From Winogradskyella sp. (lineage in GTDB: Bacteria > Bacteroidota > Bacteroidia > Flavobacteriales > Flavobacteriaceae), in the NCBI RefSeq assembly GCF_028289625.1, contig NZ_JANQOM010000038.1:1-64000 (forward strand): a stretch of DNA of 64,000 bases, written 5' to 3'. Shown piece by piece: positions 28,419 to 37,505 of this stretch; positions within the stretch are counted from its first letter, which is position 1; each line of letters begins with the position of its first letter. The notes beneath the pieces are model-generated. The model was not told where the DNA came from and did no database searches. It saw nothing but the letters and a program-made list of their open reading frames with translations. A program made the translations under genes and the position numbers.

Positions 28419-28505
28419 ATTAGAATATAGTCCTATTCTGAATAAAAAAATGGCAAACTGTAACATTTAGGCCAAATTGATTACACATAGATATAATATT
28501 TAGTC

Positions 28506-28931
28506 ATGATTACTAATTACTACATGTTGCTTAATATCGACCAATCCGCCAATTTAGAAACTATTAAAAAAGCCTTTAGAAAAGAAATTGCAATGTATCA
28601 TCCCGATAATAACGCTTCGCCTGAGGCAAGAGAAAAATTTGAACAACTCGTGGAAGCCTTCGACATTTTATCTAATGAAGATAAACGTCGTGAGTATGAT
28701 ACAATTCTAAATCATGAAGCTACTAATAAGCCCGTAATCATAGAACAAAAACAGGAGTATGAAGACTGGCAAAAAGAGGCCAAAAAGAAATCTAAAAAAT
28801 ACGAAGGTATTGGCTTAGAAGAACTCTTACTTCTCGATATTTTTGTTTTGAATGGTGACTTCCTAGATGGTTTATTCGCAGGAACTGATCAACTTTTTGA
28901 TGGTATAGGTGATATCTTTGATTTATTCTAA
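28506..28931 (+). CDS. J domain-containing (DnaJ-like) protein
   Basis: NYYMLLNIDQSANLETIKKAFRKEIAMYHPDNNASPEAREKFEQLVEAFDILSNEDKRREYD with HPD. Confidence 0.9.
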   Translation: MITNYYMLLNIDQSANLETIKKAFRKEIAMYHPDNNASPEAREKFEQLVEAFDILSNEDKRREYDTILNHEATNKPVIIEQKQEYEDWQKEAKKKSKKYEGIGLEELLLLDIFVLNGDFLDGLFAGTDQLFDGIGDIFDLF

Positions 28932-29678
28932 CCAGTTCTTAAAATCTTTTACACGTTCTCTGGCTACAATAACGTCTTGTTCGTTATAATGGTTTAGTTT
29001 AATTTGAAGCCTTGAATTGGTATAGCTGATAATATCCTTTATAGCATTGATATTCACATAAAACTTTCGGCTAATTCTGTAAAACATATGTGGCTCGAGC
29101 TCATCCTCAAGCTGATCTAAGGTCATATCCAAAAGATAATTACGACCTCCATTTGTATGAGCGTAAGTTCCTTTATTCTCGCTATATATACATTCAATCT
29201 CTTCGACATTTATTAACTTAATGTGTTGACCTACCTTTACCGAAAAACGCTTTTTGTATTCGCGCTCAATTGGGTTGACCAGTAGCTTTTTTATGTCATT
29301 AAAGTCTAAAGTAACTGATTTCTGTTGTTGTGTAGTGCCTTTATATTGATTAATTGCTGTTTTGAGCTCGTCCTCATCAATAGGCTTCAATAAATAATCT
29401 ATACTATTAAGTTTAAAAGCCTGCAAGGCATATTCATCATAAGCGGTCGTAAAGATTACAGCTGAATTGATTTCTATAGCTTCAAAAATCTCAAAAGACA
29501 GACCATCACTCAATTGAATATCCAAAAAAATTAAATCGGGATGTTCATTGGTTTGAAACCATGCTATGGATTCTTCGACGGAATGTAGTAGCGTTTCCGC
29601 CTCAACATCAAAGGATTTTAACATACGCTGTAAACGTCGTGCTGATGGTTTTTCGTCTTCTATTATGATTACCTTCAT
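28923..29678 (-). CDS. LytTR family DNA-binding response regulator
   Basis: MKVIIIEDEKPSARRLQRML, HPDLIFLDIQLSDGLSFEIF, C-terminal LytTR domain (MFYRISRKFYVNINAIKDI). Confidence 0.94.
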   Translation of the reverse strand: MKVIIIEDEKPSARRLQRMLKSFDVEAETLLHSVEESIAWFQTNEHPDLIFLDIQLSDGLSFEIFEAIEINSAVIFTTAYDEYALQAFKLNSIDYLLKPIDEDELKTAINQYKGTTQQQKSVTLDFNDIKKLLVNPIEREYKKRFSVKVGQHIKLINVEEIECIYSENKGTYAHTNGGRNYLLDMTLDQLEDELEPHMFYRISRKFYVNINAIKDIISYTNSRLQIKLNHYNEQDVIVARERVKDFKNWLE

Positions 29679-29703
29679 AGTTTAATTTTAAGCTTTTAAT
29701 TGA

Positions 29704-30027
29704 TTATTTCCAGAGTTTGATTTCAATTTTAGATTCCTTATCAATAAACTCGTCTATTTTTTTGTCCTCCCAAGTTTTTTTGAAAAGAGATCGTCTGCGA
29801 TACACATCAATGCCATGAATAATTATAAAAACCGTCCAAGTTCCTAAAATACTTAGATTTAATGCTGTAATGGTACTTTTATAAGGTCCTTCTTCTAGGA
29901 TATAAAAGTTAAGTGAAATAAGACCAACAACTAGTATATAACCCGCTAAATGGATATAAAATAGCCTAGTTCTTCTGAGTATGCGTTGAGTCTTAAGATA
30001 CTTTTCTTGTTTTGAAATGGTTTTCAT
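29704..30027 (-). CDS. 2TM domain-containing protein
   Basis: FYIHLAGYILVVGLISLNFYI...KKTWEDKKIDEFIDKE. Confidence 0.8.
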   Translation of the reverse strand: MKTISKQEKYLKTQRILRRTRLFYIHLAGYILVVGLISLNFYILEEGPYKSTITALNLSILGTWTVFIIIHGIDVYRRRSLFKKTWEDKKIDEFIDKESKIEIKLWK

Positions 30028-30031
30028 TAGT

Positions 30032-31168
30032 TTAGAGTTTTACACGTTTCCCTTCTTTCCAAACGATTTTGGTGTTAGAGATAGCATTAATGTTTTGTGT
30101 AACATCACCATCAACCAAGATTAAATCAGCAATATAACCCGGCTTTATAAAACCTGTTTTTTCTAAAGCAAAGGCCTGCGCAATATTGCTCGTTCCAGCT
30201 TTTAAGACCTCAATATTTGAAAGTCCCGATGCCTTTAAAAGTTCTAATTCCTTATATAAATCCGTGCCATAATTGATGCCTACATTTGGTGGATCTGTTC
30301 CTGCTAAAATAGGCACACCAGCTTCATAGAGCTTTTTAAGCTCAGATAATAATTGTGCTTTGGTTAAGAAACTACTGGCTCTTTCGCCTATACTTTCAAA
30401 AGCTTTGAGTGTTGTAAGCAAAGTCGGAATCACAAAAAAATCTTTTTCCTTAGAAAGCGTATTGAGTGCTGCTTTATCCAATTCTTTATCTCTCCATAGA
30501 TGTACCAATCCATCAGCATTCTTATTTAAAACACTGACTGCATCTTCTAATCGACTAACATGAACAACCGCTATTTTTTTAGCCTTATGCGCTTCTTTAA
30601 TGAGTTCTGAAACCGTTTCTATTGACAATGTATTTCTCCAAGGCTCCACGATGATTTTTATATGGTCTACATTGGCCTTTACTCGACCCTCAATGAATTT
30701 CTTAGCATCTTCGGGCTTGGTGAGTGTAGGCACCGGGAAACCATATTGTGTGCCGTGACCATCAGGAGCCGTTGCAGCATATCCTGATACATAATATCTC
30801 GCAAAGTTAGTAGAGTCCTTAAGTTGCCTCATCATGGTTTGATAGGGTTCTAGACCATGCATGTCCATGACGTTCAAAACTCCTGCTTGCGCAGCTTCGG
30901 TTAAGGATTGTGGTGTCCAAGCATGTACATGAGCATTAGATAATGCTGGTAATAAAGTTTTGCCTTTGCCATTAATTACTTCATCATTATTCAAGGCTTT
31001 TATCGTTTTCGAAACTTCTGTAATAATACCATCTTCAACCTTAACAGAAGTAGAAGCTATGACGGACTCCCCATCAAATACTTTTACATTTTTAATGATA
31101 AAACTGTTTTGGGCATTTCCAATGAACATGCATACGATAAAGGCCAAAACTATGTTGGTTCTATACAT
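30032..31168 (-). CDS. Amidohydrolase family protein
   Basis: LLPALSNAHVHAWTP, LAGTDPPNVGINYGTDLYKELELL, IKPGYIADLILVDGD. Confidence 0.88.
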   Translation of the reverse strand: MYRTNIVLAFIVCMFIGNAQNSFIIKNVKVFDGESVIASTSVKVEDGIITEVSKTIKALNNDEVINGKGKTLLPALSNAHVHAWTPQSLTEAAQAGVLNVMDMHGLEPYQTMMRQLKDSTNFARYYVSGYAATAPDGHGTQYGFPVPTLTKPEDAKKFIEGRVKANVDHIKIIVEPWRNTLSIETVSELIKEAHKAKKIAVVHVSRLEDAVSVLNKNADGLVHLWRDKELDKAALNTLSKEKDFFVIPTLLTTLKAFESIGERASSFLTKAQLLSELKKLYEAGVPILAGTDPPNVGINYGTDLYKELELLKASGLSNIEVLKAGTSNIAQAFALEKTGFIKPGYIADLILVDGDVTQNINAISNTKIVWKEGKRVKL

Positions 31169-31214
31169 AATTAGAATTTTGGATATTTAAAAACACTGCA
31201 ACTAGGTATTCGAA

Positions 31215-31559
31215 CTATTCCCAGTTACGTTCTTCCTTGTCCATAAACTCCTTAATCTTTCGTTTCTCCCAGTTTTCGCCGAAAAAGAAATCCGGCCCAA
31301 AAACACCAATAAAATGAAAGAGTAATCCAATGCCCCAAAATGCCGCTGTGGCATAAGGTCCGAAACCAGAAAATCCATTGCCAGAGTTAAAGCCAATCAA
31401 TAAAATTAAAAAGACGTTTACTACCAAATACACCGCAAAGTGCCAGTAAAAGCCAACAATTGAATCTACCTTCTTTTTAGCACGCATGTATGCTTCTTCT
31501 TTTCTAAAATCTGAAACCTCATCCTTATTCTTATAAGGTTCTATACTATACTTTTCCAT
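31215..31559 (-). CDS. 2TM domain-containing protein
   Basis: AKKKVDSIVGFYWHFAVYLVVNVFLILLIGF...ENWEKRKIKEFMDKEE. Confidence 0.85.
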   Translation of the reverse strand: MEKYSIEPYKNKDEVSDFRKEEAYMRAKKKVDSIVGFYWHFAVYLVVNVFLILLIGFNSGNGFSGFGPYATAAFWGIGLLFHFIGVFGPDFFFGENWEKRKIKEFMDKEERNWE

Positions 31560-31561
31560 GA

Positions 31562-31879
31562 TTATTTTAATTTTTTATCGTTCGACAATTCTTTATTCAT
31601 TAACGCTTCTATTTTGCGCTCTTCCCAAGCTCCTCCAAATTTAAAGGACAGGAAATGTAATATGAGAAAGATGCCCCAAATGACCCAGACGCTCAAAACA
31701 TTAATGCTTATCAACTCATTGGTAAAACTTTCCCAACTGTCTAAATCATTCCATACTTTAAGCAAAGTTATGAACACATTCACCAGCACATATATTATAA
31801 GATGCGTGTAAAAACCTCGCTCTTTTTCGACCTTATTTTTGGCCCTGATATAACTTAAATTAGAATTTTGATTTTTCAT
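31562..31879 (-). CDS. 2TM domain-containing protein
   Basis: AKNKVEKERGFYTHLIIYVLVNVFITLLKVWN...AWEERKIEALMNKE. Confidence 0.85.
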   Translation of the reverse strand: MKNQNSNLSYIRAKNKVEKERGFYTHLIIYVLVNVFITLLKVWNDLDSWESFTNELISINVLSVWVIWGIFLILHFLSFKFGGAWEERKIEALMNKELSNDKKLK

Positions 31880-31891
31880 AATTTCTAGGTC

Positions 31892-33247
31892 TTAGTTCCA
31901 ACGATTTTTTTCCTCTTCCTTACGCATGTACTCTTCAATTTTGCGTTCTTCCCACTTAGCCCCTAATGCACCGTTATCGACATAAACTCTATAGGCCTGA
32001 AAAACTAAGCCAATTCCCCAACCAAATATTGGGAACCAGAACCATTGAATGGTATGGCTTGTAAATCTGTACCAGATAAAGATTAAAAATGGGATAACAA
32101 AGACATAAGCAATTAAACTATAATAAAATGCTTTAAGTTCTTCCACACGGTTACGTGCCCTAACATAATCGTCATTAAGACGGTCTTGTGATTTTTGTGT
32201 TGTTCTCATGATTGCTATTTGTTTTGTGAGCATAGGAATTGCAACTGCAAAATCCGTATCTCGTTGATTGATGTAAACTTTTCGTTCCGTTAGTAATTTG
32301 TAGCGTTGCTTAATATTCTCTAATCCTACACCACTACCCTTTTTTACGATTTGTTTTGGTTGAAGATTGTTCATCACTACCAGATGATTTCCATCTTCGT
32401 ATATCTTAATGTGCAGCGGCCTACTCGACGTTACCATATTGTGCTTTACTGCATTTTCTAAAAGCAATTGTAAGGACAAGGGCACTACTTTACTTTCAGG
32501 ATTTGATGCTTTATCAGGAATTTCAAAAATGATACTGTCTTCAAAACGCATTTTTAAAAGTGACATATAGGTCCTTGCAAAGTTGAGTTCTTCATCTATG
32601 GTGACCAGTTCCTTATTTTTCTGTTCTAATACATAGCGATAGACCTTAGATAAAGCCGTAGTAAATTTTTGTGCACTTTCTGGATTCTCTTCTATTAAAC
32701 TGGTCAATACATTTAAACTATTAAACAGAAAATGTGGATCTAACTGATTCTTTAAAGCATCGAACTTAGCACTTGCCGCACCTGCTATGACTTTTTGTTC
32801 TTTGACCTTATTTTTCTGATAACGGTTATAGAAATAGGCTATATAAAATATACTTAATATGCTAAGGGTGATCCATAACCCGAAAGAATATCCCTGCCAG
32901 CTATCATTTTGAAGAAATGTTTGAACAGACTGGCCATACATAAAGACTAAAACTATAAACCTTAAAAAGAATATTGTAGTCAAAGTAATCATTGTTGCAC
33001 CAGCGACACCATAGACTATACGTTTTACTACATCATAACTTCTAAATTTTAATCGTTTTATAAAACGAAAATAAAGCATGTTTACAGAACTTAGTACAAA
33101 GGTATATAACTGCGTTATACCAAAATCAATTAAGTATAAGTTGGTGTTTTCATATCTAATTTCATCTCCTACCAAAAAATACCTGATTGCATAGATTACG
33201 CAACCTATAATAAAAACTACAACTAGATTCTTAACTGACTTTATCAT
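31892..33247 (-). CDS. LytS-type histidine kinase (His_kinase) fused to a C-terminal 2TM domain
   Basis: FDALKNQLDPHFLFNSLNVLTSLIEE; GSGVGLENIKQRYKLL; C-terminus VRARNRVEELKAFYYSLIAYVFVIPFLIFIWY...KWEERKIEEYMRKEE. Confidence 0.9.
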   Translation of the reverse strand: MIKSVKNLVVVFIIGCVIYAIRYFLVGDEIRYENTNLYLIDFGITQLYTFVLSSVNMLYFRFIKRLKFRSYDVVKRIVYGVAGATMITLTTIFFLRFIVLVFMYGQSVQTFLQNDSWQGYSFGLWITLSILSIFYIAYFYNRYQKNKVKEQKVIAGAASAKFDALKNQLDPHFLFNSLNVLTSLIEENPESAQKFTTALSKVYRYVLEQKNKELVTIDEELNFARTYMSLLKMRFEDSIIFEIPDKASNPESKVVPLSLQLLLENAVKHNMVTSSRPLHIKIYEDGNHLVVMNNLQPKQIVKKGSGVGLENIKQRYKLLTERKVYINQRDTDFAVAIPMLTKQIAIMRTTQKSQDRLNDDYVRARNRVEELKAFYYSLIAYVFVIPFLIFIWYRFTSHTIQWFWFPIFGWGIGLVFQAYRVYVDNGALGAKWEERKIEEYMRKEEEKNRWN

Positions 33248-33265
33248 TTTATGTATTCTAAATGT

Positions 33266-33937
33266 TTAAGATTTACAATCTTTAACCACTTGCTCTGCAC
33301 GTTCTTTTCCCCAATTAGGATGAAAGTCACTCTCTGGTTTAAAGTTATCAAAAAGTTCAATGGCGGCTTCCATTTGTTTGCAGTAAGGCGCCATATCCTG
33401 TCCAAAAAATTTAGCACTTCCCATACCCCATTCCGCTTTACCAAAAGCAACTCTTGGGTTGTTAGGATCTATTTTATAGGCCTTGGCATAAGTTTCAGTG
33501 ACTTTTGCAGAATACTTCATTCCATATTTCATGCCATCAAAGGCCACCCAATTGGTATAAACCTGTGCTTGTATGACTAAAAGCTCCGCATTATCTTCAC
33601 TTTTAATCATGGCTATATCTAGATGTTCCTGTGCTTTTTCCAGTTGGGCTTTTAAAACGGCTTCGTCTTTTACATTCCAACTTTTTAAGCTGTTTATCTG
33701 TGCAATGTAATAGTTAGGCAACCACTCATCGGCTTCAGCTTTTGCAATACGCTCAAACATATTTTCAGCCTCATCCAATTTATCGGCTTCCCAAAGATCA
33801 AAGGCTTTTTGCATTCCTTTTTCAAAATTGGTTTGTGCCGCTGTTACACCAGTAATTACTAATAAAGCAAAAATTAATAAATTTTTACTGATGTGACATC
33901 TATTTATCTTTTTGTATTCGCGAATCTTCGATTTCAT
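33266..33937 (-). CDS. Hypothetical TPR-like secreted protein
   Basis: Signal peptide; helical repeats (FEKGMQKAFDLWEADKLDEAENMFERIAKAEADEWLPNYYIA). Confidence 0.7.
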   Translation of the reverse strand: MKSKIREYKKINRCHISKNLLIFALLVITGVTAAQTNFEKGMQKAFDLWEADKLDEAENMFERIAKAEADEWLPNYYIAQINSLKSWNVKDEAVLKAQLEKAQEHLDIAMIKSEDNAELLVIQAQVYTNWVAFDGMKYGMKYSAKVTETYAKAYKIDPNNPRVAFGKAEWGMGSAKFFGQDMAPYCKQMEAAIELFDNFKPESDFHPNWGKERAEQVVKDCKS

Positions 33938-33948
33938 TTGTTGTTATA

Positions 33949-34371
33949 TTAAAGTGTTATTGTTATTGTCGTATCTGATTTTAATTCGAATTTGGCATCT
34001 TTCCATTTTGGTGGCCCCATAAAGCCTTTAGCGTTATTAGAACAAGCATAGTCCTCTTTTGGGATACCCAAAAAATTACTATCCATTTTTCCGTTGTCAT
34101 TTTCATCATGAAAAGTGGAAACCGCATAAGTGCCTTCAGATAAATTTTCAAAGGTAACCACACAACTATTATTGGTTATTTCGGTCTTGACCCCTTTGTA
34201 AGAACTATCCAAAAAATCTGAAGCCTTATTATATACAGCAATAAACATCTTACCATCGTTGCTCTCGGCATCTTCAACTTTAACCGTTAAGCTGTAAGAC
34301 TCCTGAGCTTTTGAAGTAAGCGTGAATAAGCTTATAATAACTATAACTGCAATCTTTACTAGTGTACCCAT
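33949..34371 (-). CDS. DUF2141 domain-containing protein
   Basis: YSLTVKVEDAESNDGKMFIAVYNKASDFL...GTYAVSTFHDENDNGKMDSNFLGIPKEDYACSNNAKG. Confidence 0.87.
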   Translation of the reverse strand: MGTLVKIAVIVIISLFTLTSKAQESYSLTVKVEDAESNDGKMFIAVYNKASDFLDSSYKGVKTEITNNSCVVTFENLSEGTYAVSTFHDENDNGKMDSNFLGIPKEDYACSNNAKGFMGPPKWKDAKFELKSDTTITITL

Positions 34372-34391
34372 AATGTTTTGTTTTGTTAGTA

Positions 34392-34399
34392 CAAATATC
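34392..34399 (-). promoter_or_regulatory. Candidate Bacteroidota -7 element (GATATTTG, one mismatch to TAnnTTTG) for the DUF2141/2TM/LytTR cluster
   Basis: GATATTTG on minus strand, about 20 nt upstream of the DUF2141 start. Confidence 0.4.
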
Positions 34400-34433
34400 C
34401 GACACAATGGAAGATTTTTAAAACACGAACGAC

Positions 34434-34463
34434 CGAATTGTAATTTTTTAATGACGAATTGTA
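34434..34463 (-). promoter_or_regulatory. Candidate LytTR-type operator: TACAATTCG-N12-TACAATTCG
   Basis: On plus strand CGAATTGTA at 34434 and 34455 (21-bp period), with flanking A/T-rich identity. Confidence 0.6.
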
Positions 34464-34555
34464 TTTTTTTGAAAAGTCCCTCTAAAAAAGAGTAACTTAG
34501 TATGCCTTTTCGCTACTTATAGATTATCTCAACCTATTAAAAAAACCAATCAAAA

Positions 34556-36361
34556 ATGAAGAAGTATATTTTCAGCATTACCCTTATCCTATTTGTATTT
34601 ATAGCCTTTGCACAAACCGATAAGCGTCTTAAAGGCATCGAAAAACAGTTCAATTTGGTATTAGAAACGACTAAAGCCTCAGGGTTTGCAGTGGCTATAG
34701 TGGAAGGCGACAAAGTCATCTATACCAAAGGTTTTGGTTATGCCGATTATGAAAATAAAGTGCCTGCTGATGCCAATACTTTGTTTGCTATAGGTTCATC
34801 CACAAAGGCTTTTACCTCTGCCTTACTTGGCATTCTACGAGAAAATGACAAACTGTCTTTTGATGACAGTCCCTTAGATTATGTCCCAGGATTGAAATTT
34901 TACAATGATGATATGAATAACACTATTATCATAAAGGATTTGATGCGCCACAGTACAGGCTTACCAAGACATGATGGTGCTTGGTATTTTTTCCCGACCC
35001 ACGATAAAGATACCTTGGTGGCACGAATGCAATATCAAGAACCGTTTACTGGAGTGCGCCAAAAATGGTACTACAATAACTTTGGCTTTTTATTACAAGG
35101 TGTTATTACCGAAAAAATTACAGGCAAATCCTGGGAGGATAATATTGAAGAACACTTCTTTAAACCTCTAGGGATGAATCGCTCTAACACCATGATTGAT
35201 GGTATGAAAAACGGCACTAATGTTGCTAAAGGGTATCGGTTAGATGAAGATCGAAACCTTATAAAAATGGACTACTATGATATTGCTGGGATGTCACCTG
35301 CAGGAAGCATCAATAGCAGTGTTAATGATATGAGCAAATGGTTAATACTCTGGGTCAACAAGGGAAAACATGGTGAGGAACAAATCATTCCTGAAGCTTA
35401 TGTAAAGGAAGCAATGAGTTCTCAAATGGTGGTCGCTGCCGGTTTTCCTACCGATGAATTACCAGGAGTACAGTATGCCAATTATGGTTATGGTTGGTTT
35501 TTACATTCGTACAAAGGGCATTATATGGTAGAACATGGTGGTAATATTGATGGCTTCTCCGCAAGTGTGGCTCTATATCCAACCGATAGCTTGGGCATCG
35601 TCGTCTTGGCCAATCAAAATGGCTCTGCGGTACCACGGCTGATTAGAAATATCGCTGCCGATCGTATGCTAAAGGTTGAAATCACCGAATGGGCAAAGAA
35701 ACATAAAGAAGACTTAGAAAAAGCACTTGAAGCTCAAAAAGAAGGCGAGGAGACCAATGAAACCTCCAATGTAAAAGGCACAAAACCTTCGCATATGTTG
35801 TCGGACTACACAGGGTCTTATGAAAACAAAGGTTATGGGCAGTTTGATATTGTGATGGAAAACGATTCGTTGTATGTCGAACTCGATAATAATCGCCAAT
35901 ACCTACACCATTATCATTACGACACTTTTGAACTCATTGATGTTAATGATGGTAAAGTTGATGAATCCCAAATTGGCAGTGCCTTAAAAGTAACCTTTAG
36001 CACCAACGTTGCGGGTGATATTGATTATCTCAAAGCGAATATTGAACCCTTAACCGACGCTATTGCCTTTAAACGCACGCCCAACAGTATCGATGTCGAT
36101 GCCAAAACTTTAGAGCAATATGTAGGGCAATACGATTTAATGGGTACTGAAATTAAAGTATACATTAAAGATGAAAATGTCTTATACGCTTTTGTGCCAG
36201 GGCAACCCGAATATGAGTTGGTACCAACAGCCGAACATAAATTTAATATCAAGGTCTTAGAAGGCTTTAAAATAGAGTTTATAGATACTGATGGTAAAAT
36301 TGATCAGGTGAAGTTTATACAACCCAATGGAACGTTTGTGGCGAAGCGGAAGAGAGAATAA
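34556..36361 (+). CDS. Serine hydrolase (beta-lactamase/class C-like) with C-terminal DUF3471-type region
   Basis: IGSSTKAFTSALLG (SxxK), YYNNFGFLLQG (YxN), MVEHGGNIDGFSA. Confidence 0.9.
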   Translation: MKKYIFSITLILFVFIAFAQTDKRLKGIEKQFNLVLETTKASGFAVAIVEGDKVIYTKGFGYADYENKVPADANTLFAIGSSTKAFTSALLGILRENDKLSFDDSPLDYVPGLKFYNDDMNNTIIIKDLMRHSTGLPRHDGAWYFFPTHDKDTLVARMQYQEPFTGVRQKWYYNNFGFLLQGVITEKITGKSWEDNIEEHFFKPLGMNRSNTMIDGMKNGTNVAKGYRLDEDRNLIKMDYYDIAGMSPAGSINSSVNDMSKWLILWVNKGKHGEEQIIPEAYVKEAMSSQMVVAAGFPTDELPGVQYANYGYGWFLHSYKGHYMVEHGGNIDGFSASVALYPTDSLGIVVLANQNGSAVPRLIRNIAADRMLKVEITEWAKKHKEDLEKALEAQKEGEETNETSNVKGTKPSHMLSDYTGSYENKGYGQFDIVMENDSLYVELDNNRQYLHHYHYDTFELIDVNDGKVDESQIGSALKVTFSTNVAGDIDYLKANIEPLTDAIAFKRTPNSIDVDAKTLEQYVGQYDLMGTEIKVYIKDENVLYAFVPGQPEYELVPTAEHKFNIKVLEGFKIEFIDTDGKIDQVKFIQPNGTFVAKRKRE

Positions 36362-36369
36362 TTGATAAA

Positions 36370-36393
36370 AAAACCATCCTCTCGGATGGTTTT
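36370..36393. terminator. Bidirectional intrinsic terminator between convergent genes
   Basis: AAAACCATCC-TCTC-GGATGGTTTT. Confidence 0.8.
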
Positions 36394-36419
36394 CCTAATA
36401 TCATATTTATTTCAATGCC

Positions 36420-36839
36420 TTAAAACATCTCTCTACCAGAGAAGTGAAACGCGCCCTCAATAGCTGCATTTTCGTCGCTATCACTACCATGTACCGCATT
36501 TTCACCAATAGACGCTGCATATAATTTACGAATCGTACCTTCAGCCGCTTCTGCAGGATTGGTAGCACCAATTAAGGTCCTAAAATCCTCAACCGCATTG
36601 TCTTTTTCTAAAATCGCAGCGACGATGGGACCACGAGTCATATATTCTACAAGTTCAGGAAAGAACGGACGTTCTTTATGAATGGCATAAAATTCCTGGG
36701 CATCTGCCTTGGTCATTTGCGTTAACTTCATGGCCACGATTCTAAATCCTGAAGCTGTAATTTTTTCTATAATTGCGCCAATGTGTCCTTTTTCAACAGC
36801 ATCTGGCTTTAACATTGTAAATGTTTTGTTAGTTACCAT
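36420..36839 (-). CDS. ndk: Nucleoside-diphosphate kinase
   Basis: [21 protein letters not shown]..., [24 protein letters not shown]. Confidence 0.97.
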   Translation of the reverse strand: MVTNKTFTMLKPDAVEKGHIGAIIEKITASGFRIVAMKLTQMTKADAQEFYAIHKERPFFPELVEYMTRGPIVAAILEKDNAVEDFRTLIGATNPAEAAEGTIRKLYAASIGENAVHGSDSDENAAIEGAFHFSGREMF

Positions 36840-36994
36840 GGGTCATTTTTTAATTGTTCGCCTTCGCAAAAAACGCTTCTGCGAATGAATTCGCAAAAAT
36901 AATGCATTTCTTTAATTTATCAAGCCAAGCATTTATTAAATTATTGTTAGAAACGCTAGGGCAGTTCGGGTGTCCTGAAACGTCAAGATGTACT

Positions 36995-37429
36995 ACAACC
37001 CTTCGACTGCCTGTCCATCGTATAAGACTTTGGAAGCCGTGGCGCTTAGGGCAGGCAATCTCAGTGTGACAAATATTGTCATGTCGAACCTTGTGTGAGA
37101 CATCACATCATATAGTATCTAACAGGACAAAAACAATGCTATTCAGCTACACTTAACATGCGATTTCTCATCGCTCATAATTTGTATTTCGCTCTGTCGA
37201 AATGACCAAACTTGTCTTCTTGAACACTTTGACTGCCTGTCTACCGTACGAGACTTTGAAAGGCGTGGCGCTATGCCTAACAAAAATCACTCAAAGTAAA
37301 GCTTATCTTTCATTCCTGCGTCCGCGTTCACTAGAGCTTTAGCGGAGGCACAAGGCAGGAATCTATAAGATAAATCAAATGTGGACTCCGCCAGGCCACG
37401 AGAACCTCAGCCTTCGTGCGGAATGACAG
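36995..37429. repeat. Compound block of dispersed intergenic repeats (several TGTCAT/ATGACA-bounded units)
   Basis: Repeated cores CTTCGACTGCCTGTCCATCGTATAAGACTTTGGAAGCCGTGGCGCT and CTTTGACTGCCTGTCTACCGTACGAGACTTTGAAAGGCGTGGCGCT, plus TCGAAATGACC and GCGGAATGACAG ends. Confidence 0.82.
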
Positions 37430-37505
37430 TCAGACCAAAACTCATTGTCTTAATTTCCTATTAAAACCATTTTCAAAAACCCTAAAAATTGTATCTTCGT
37501 CCACT

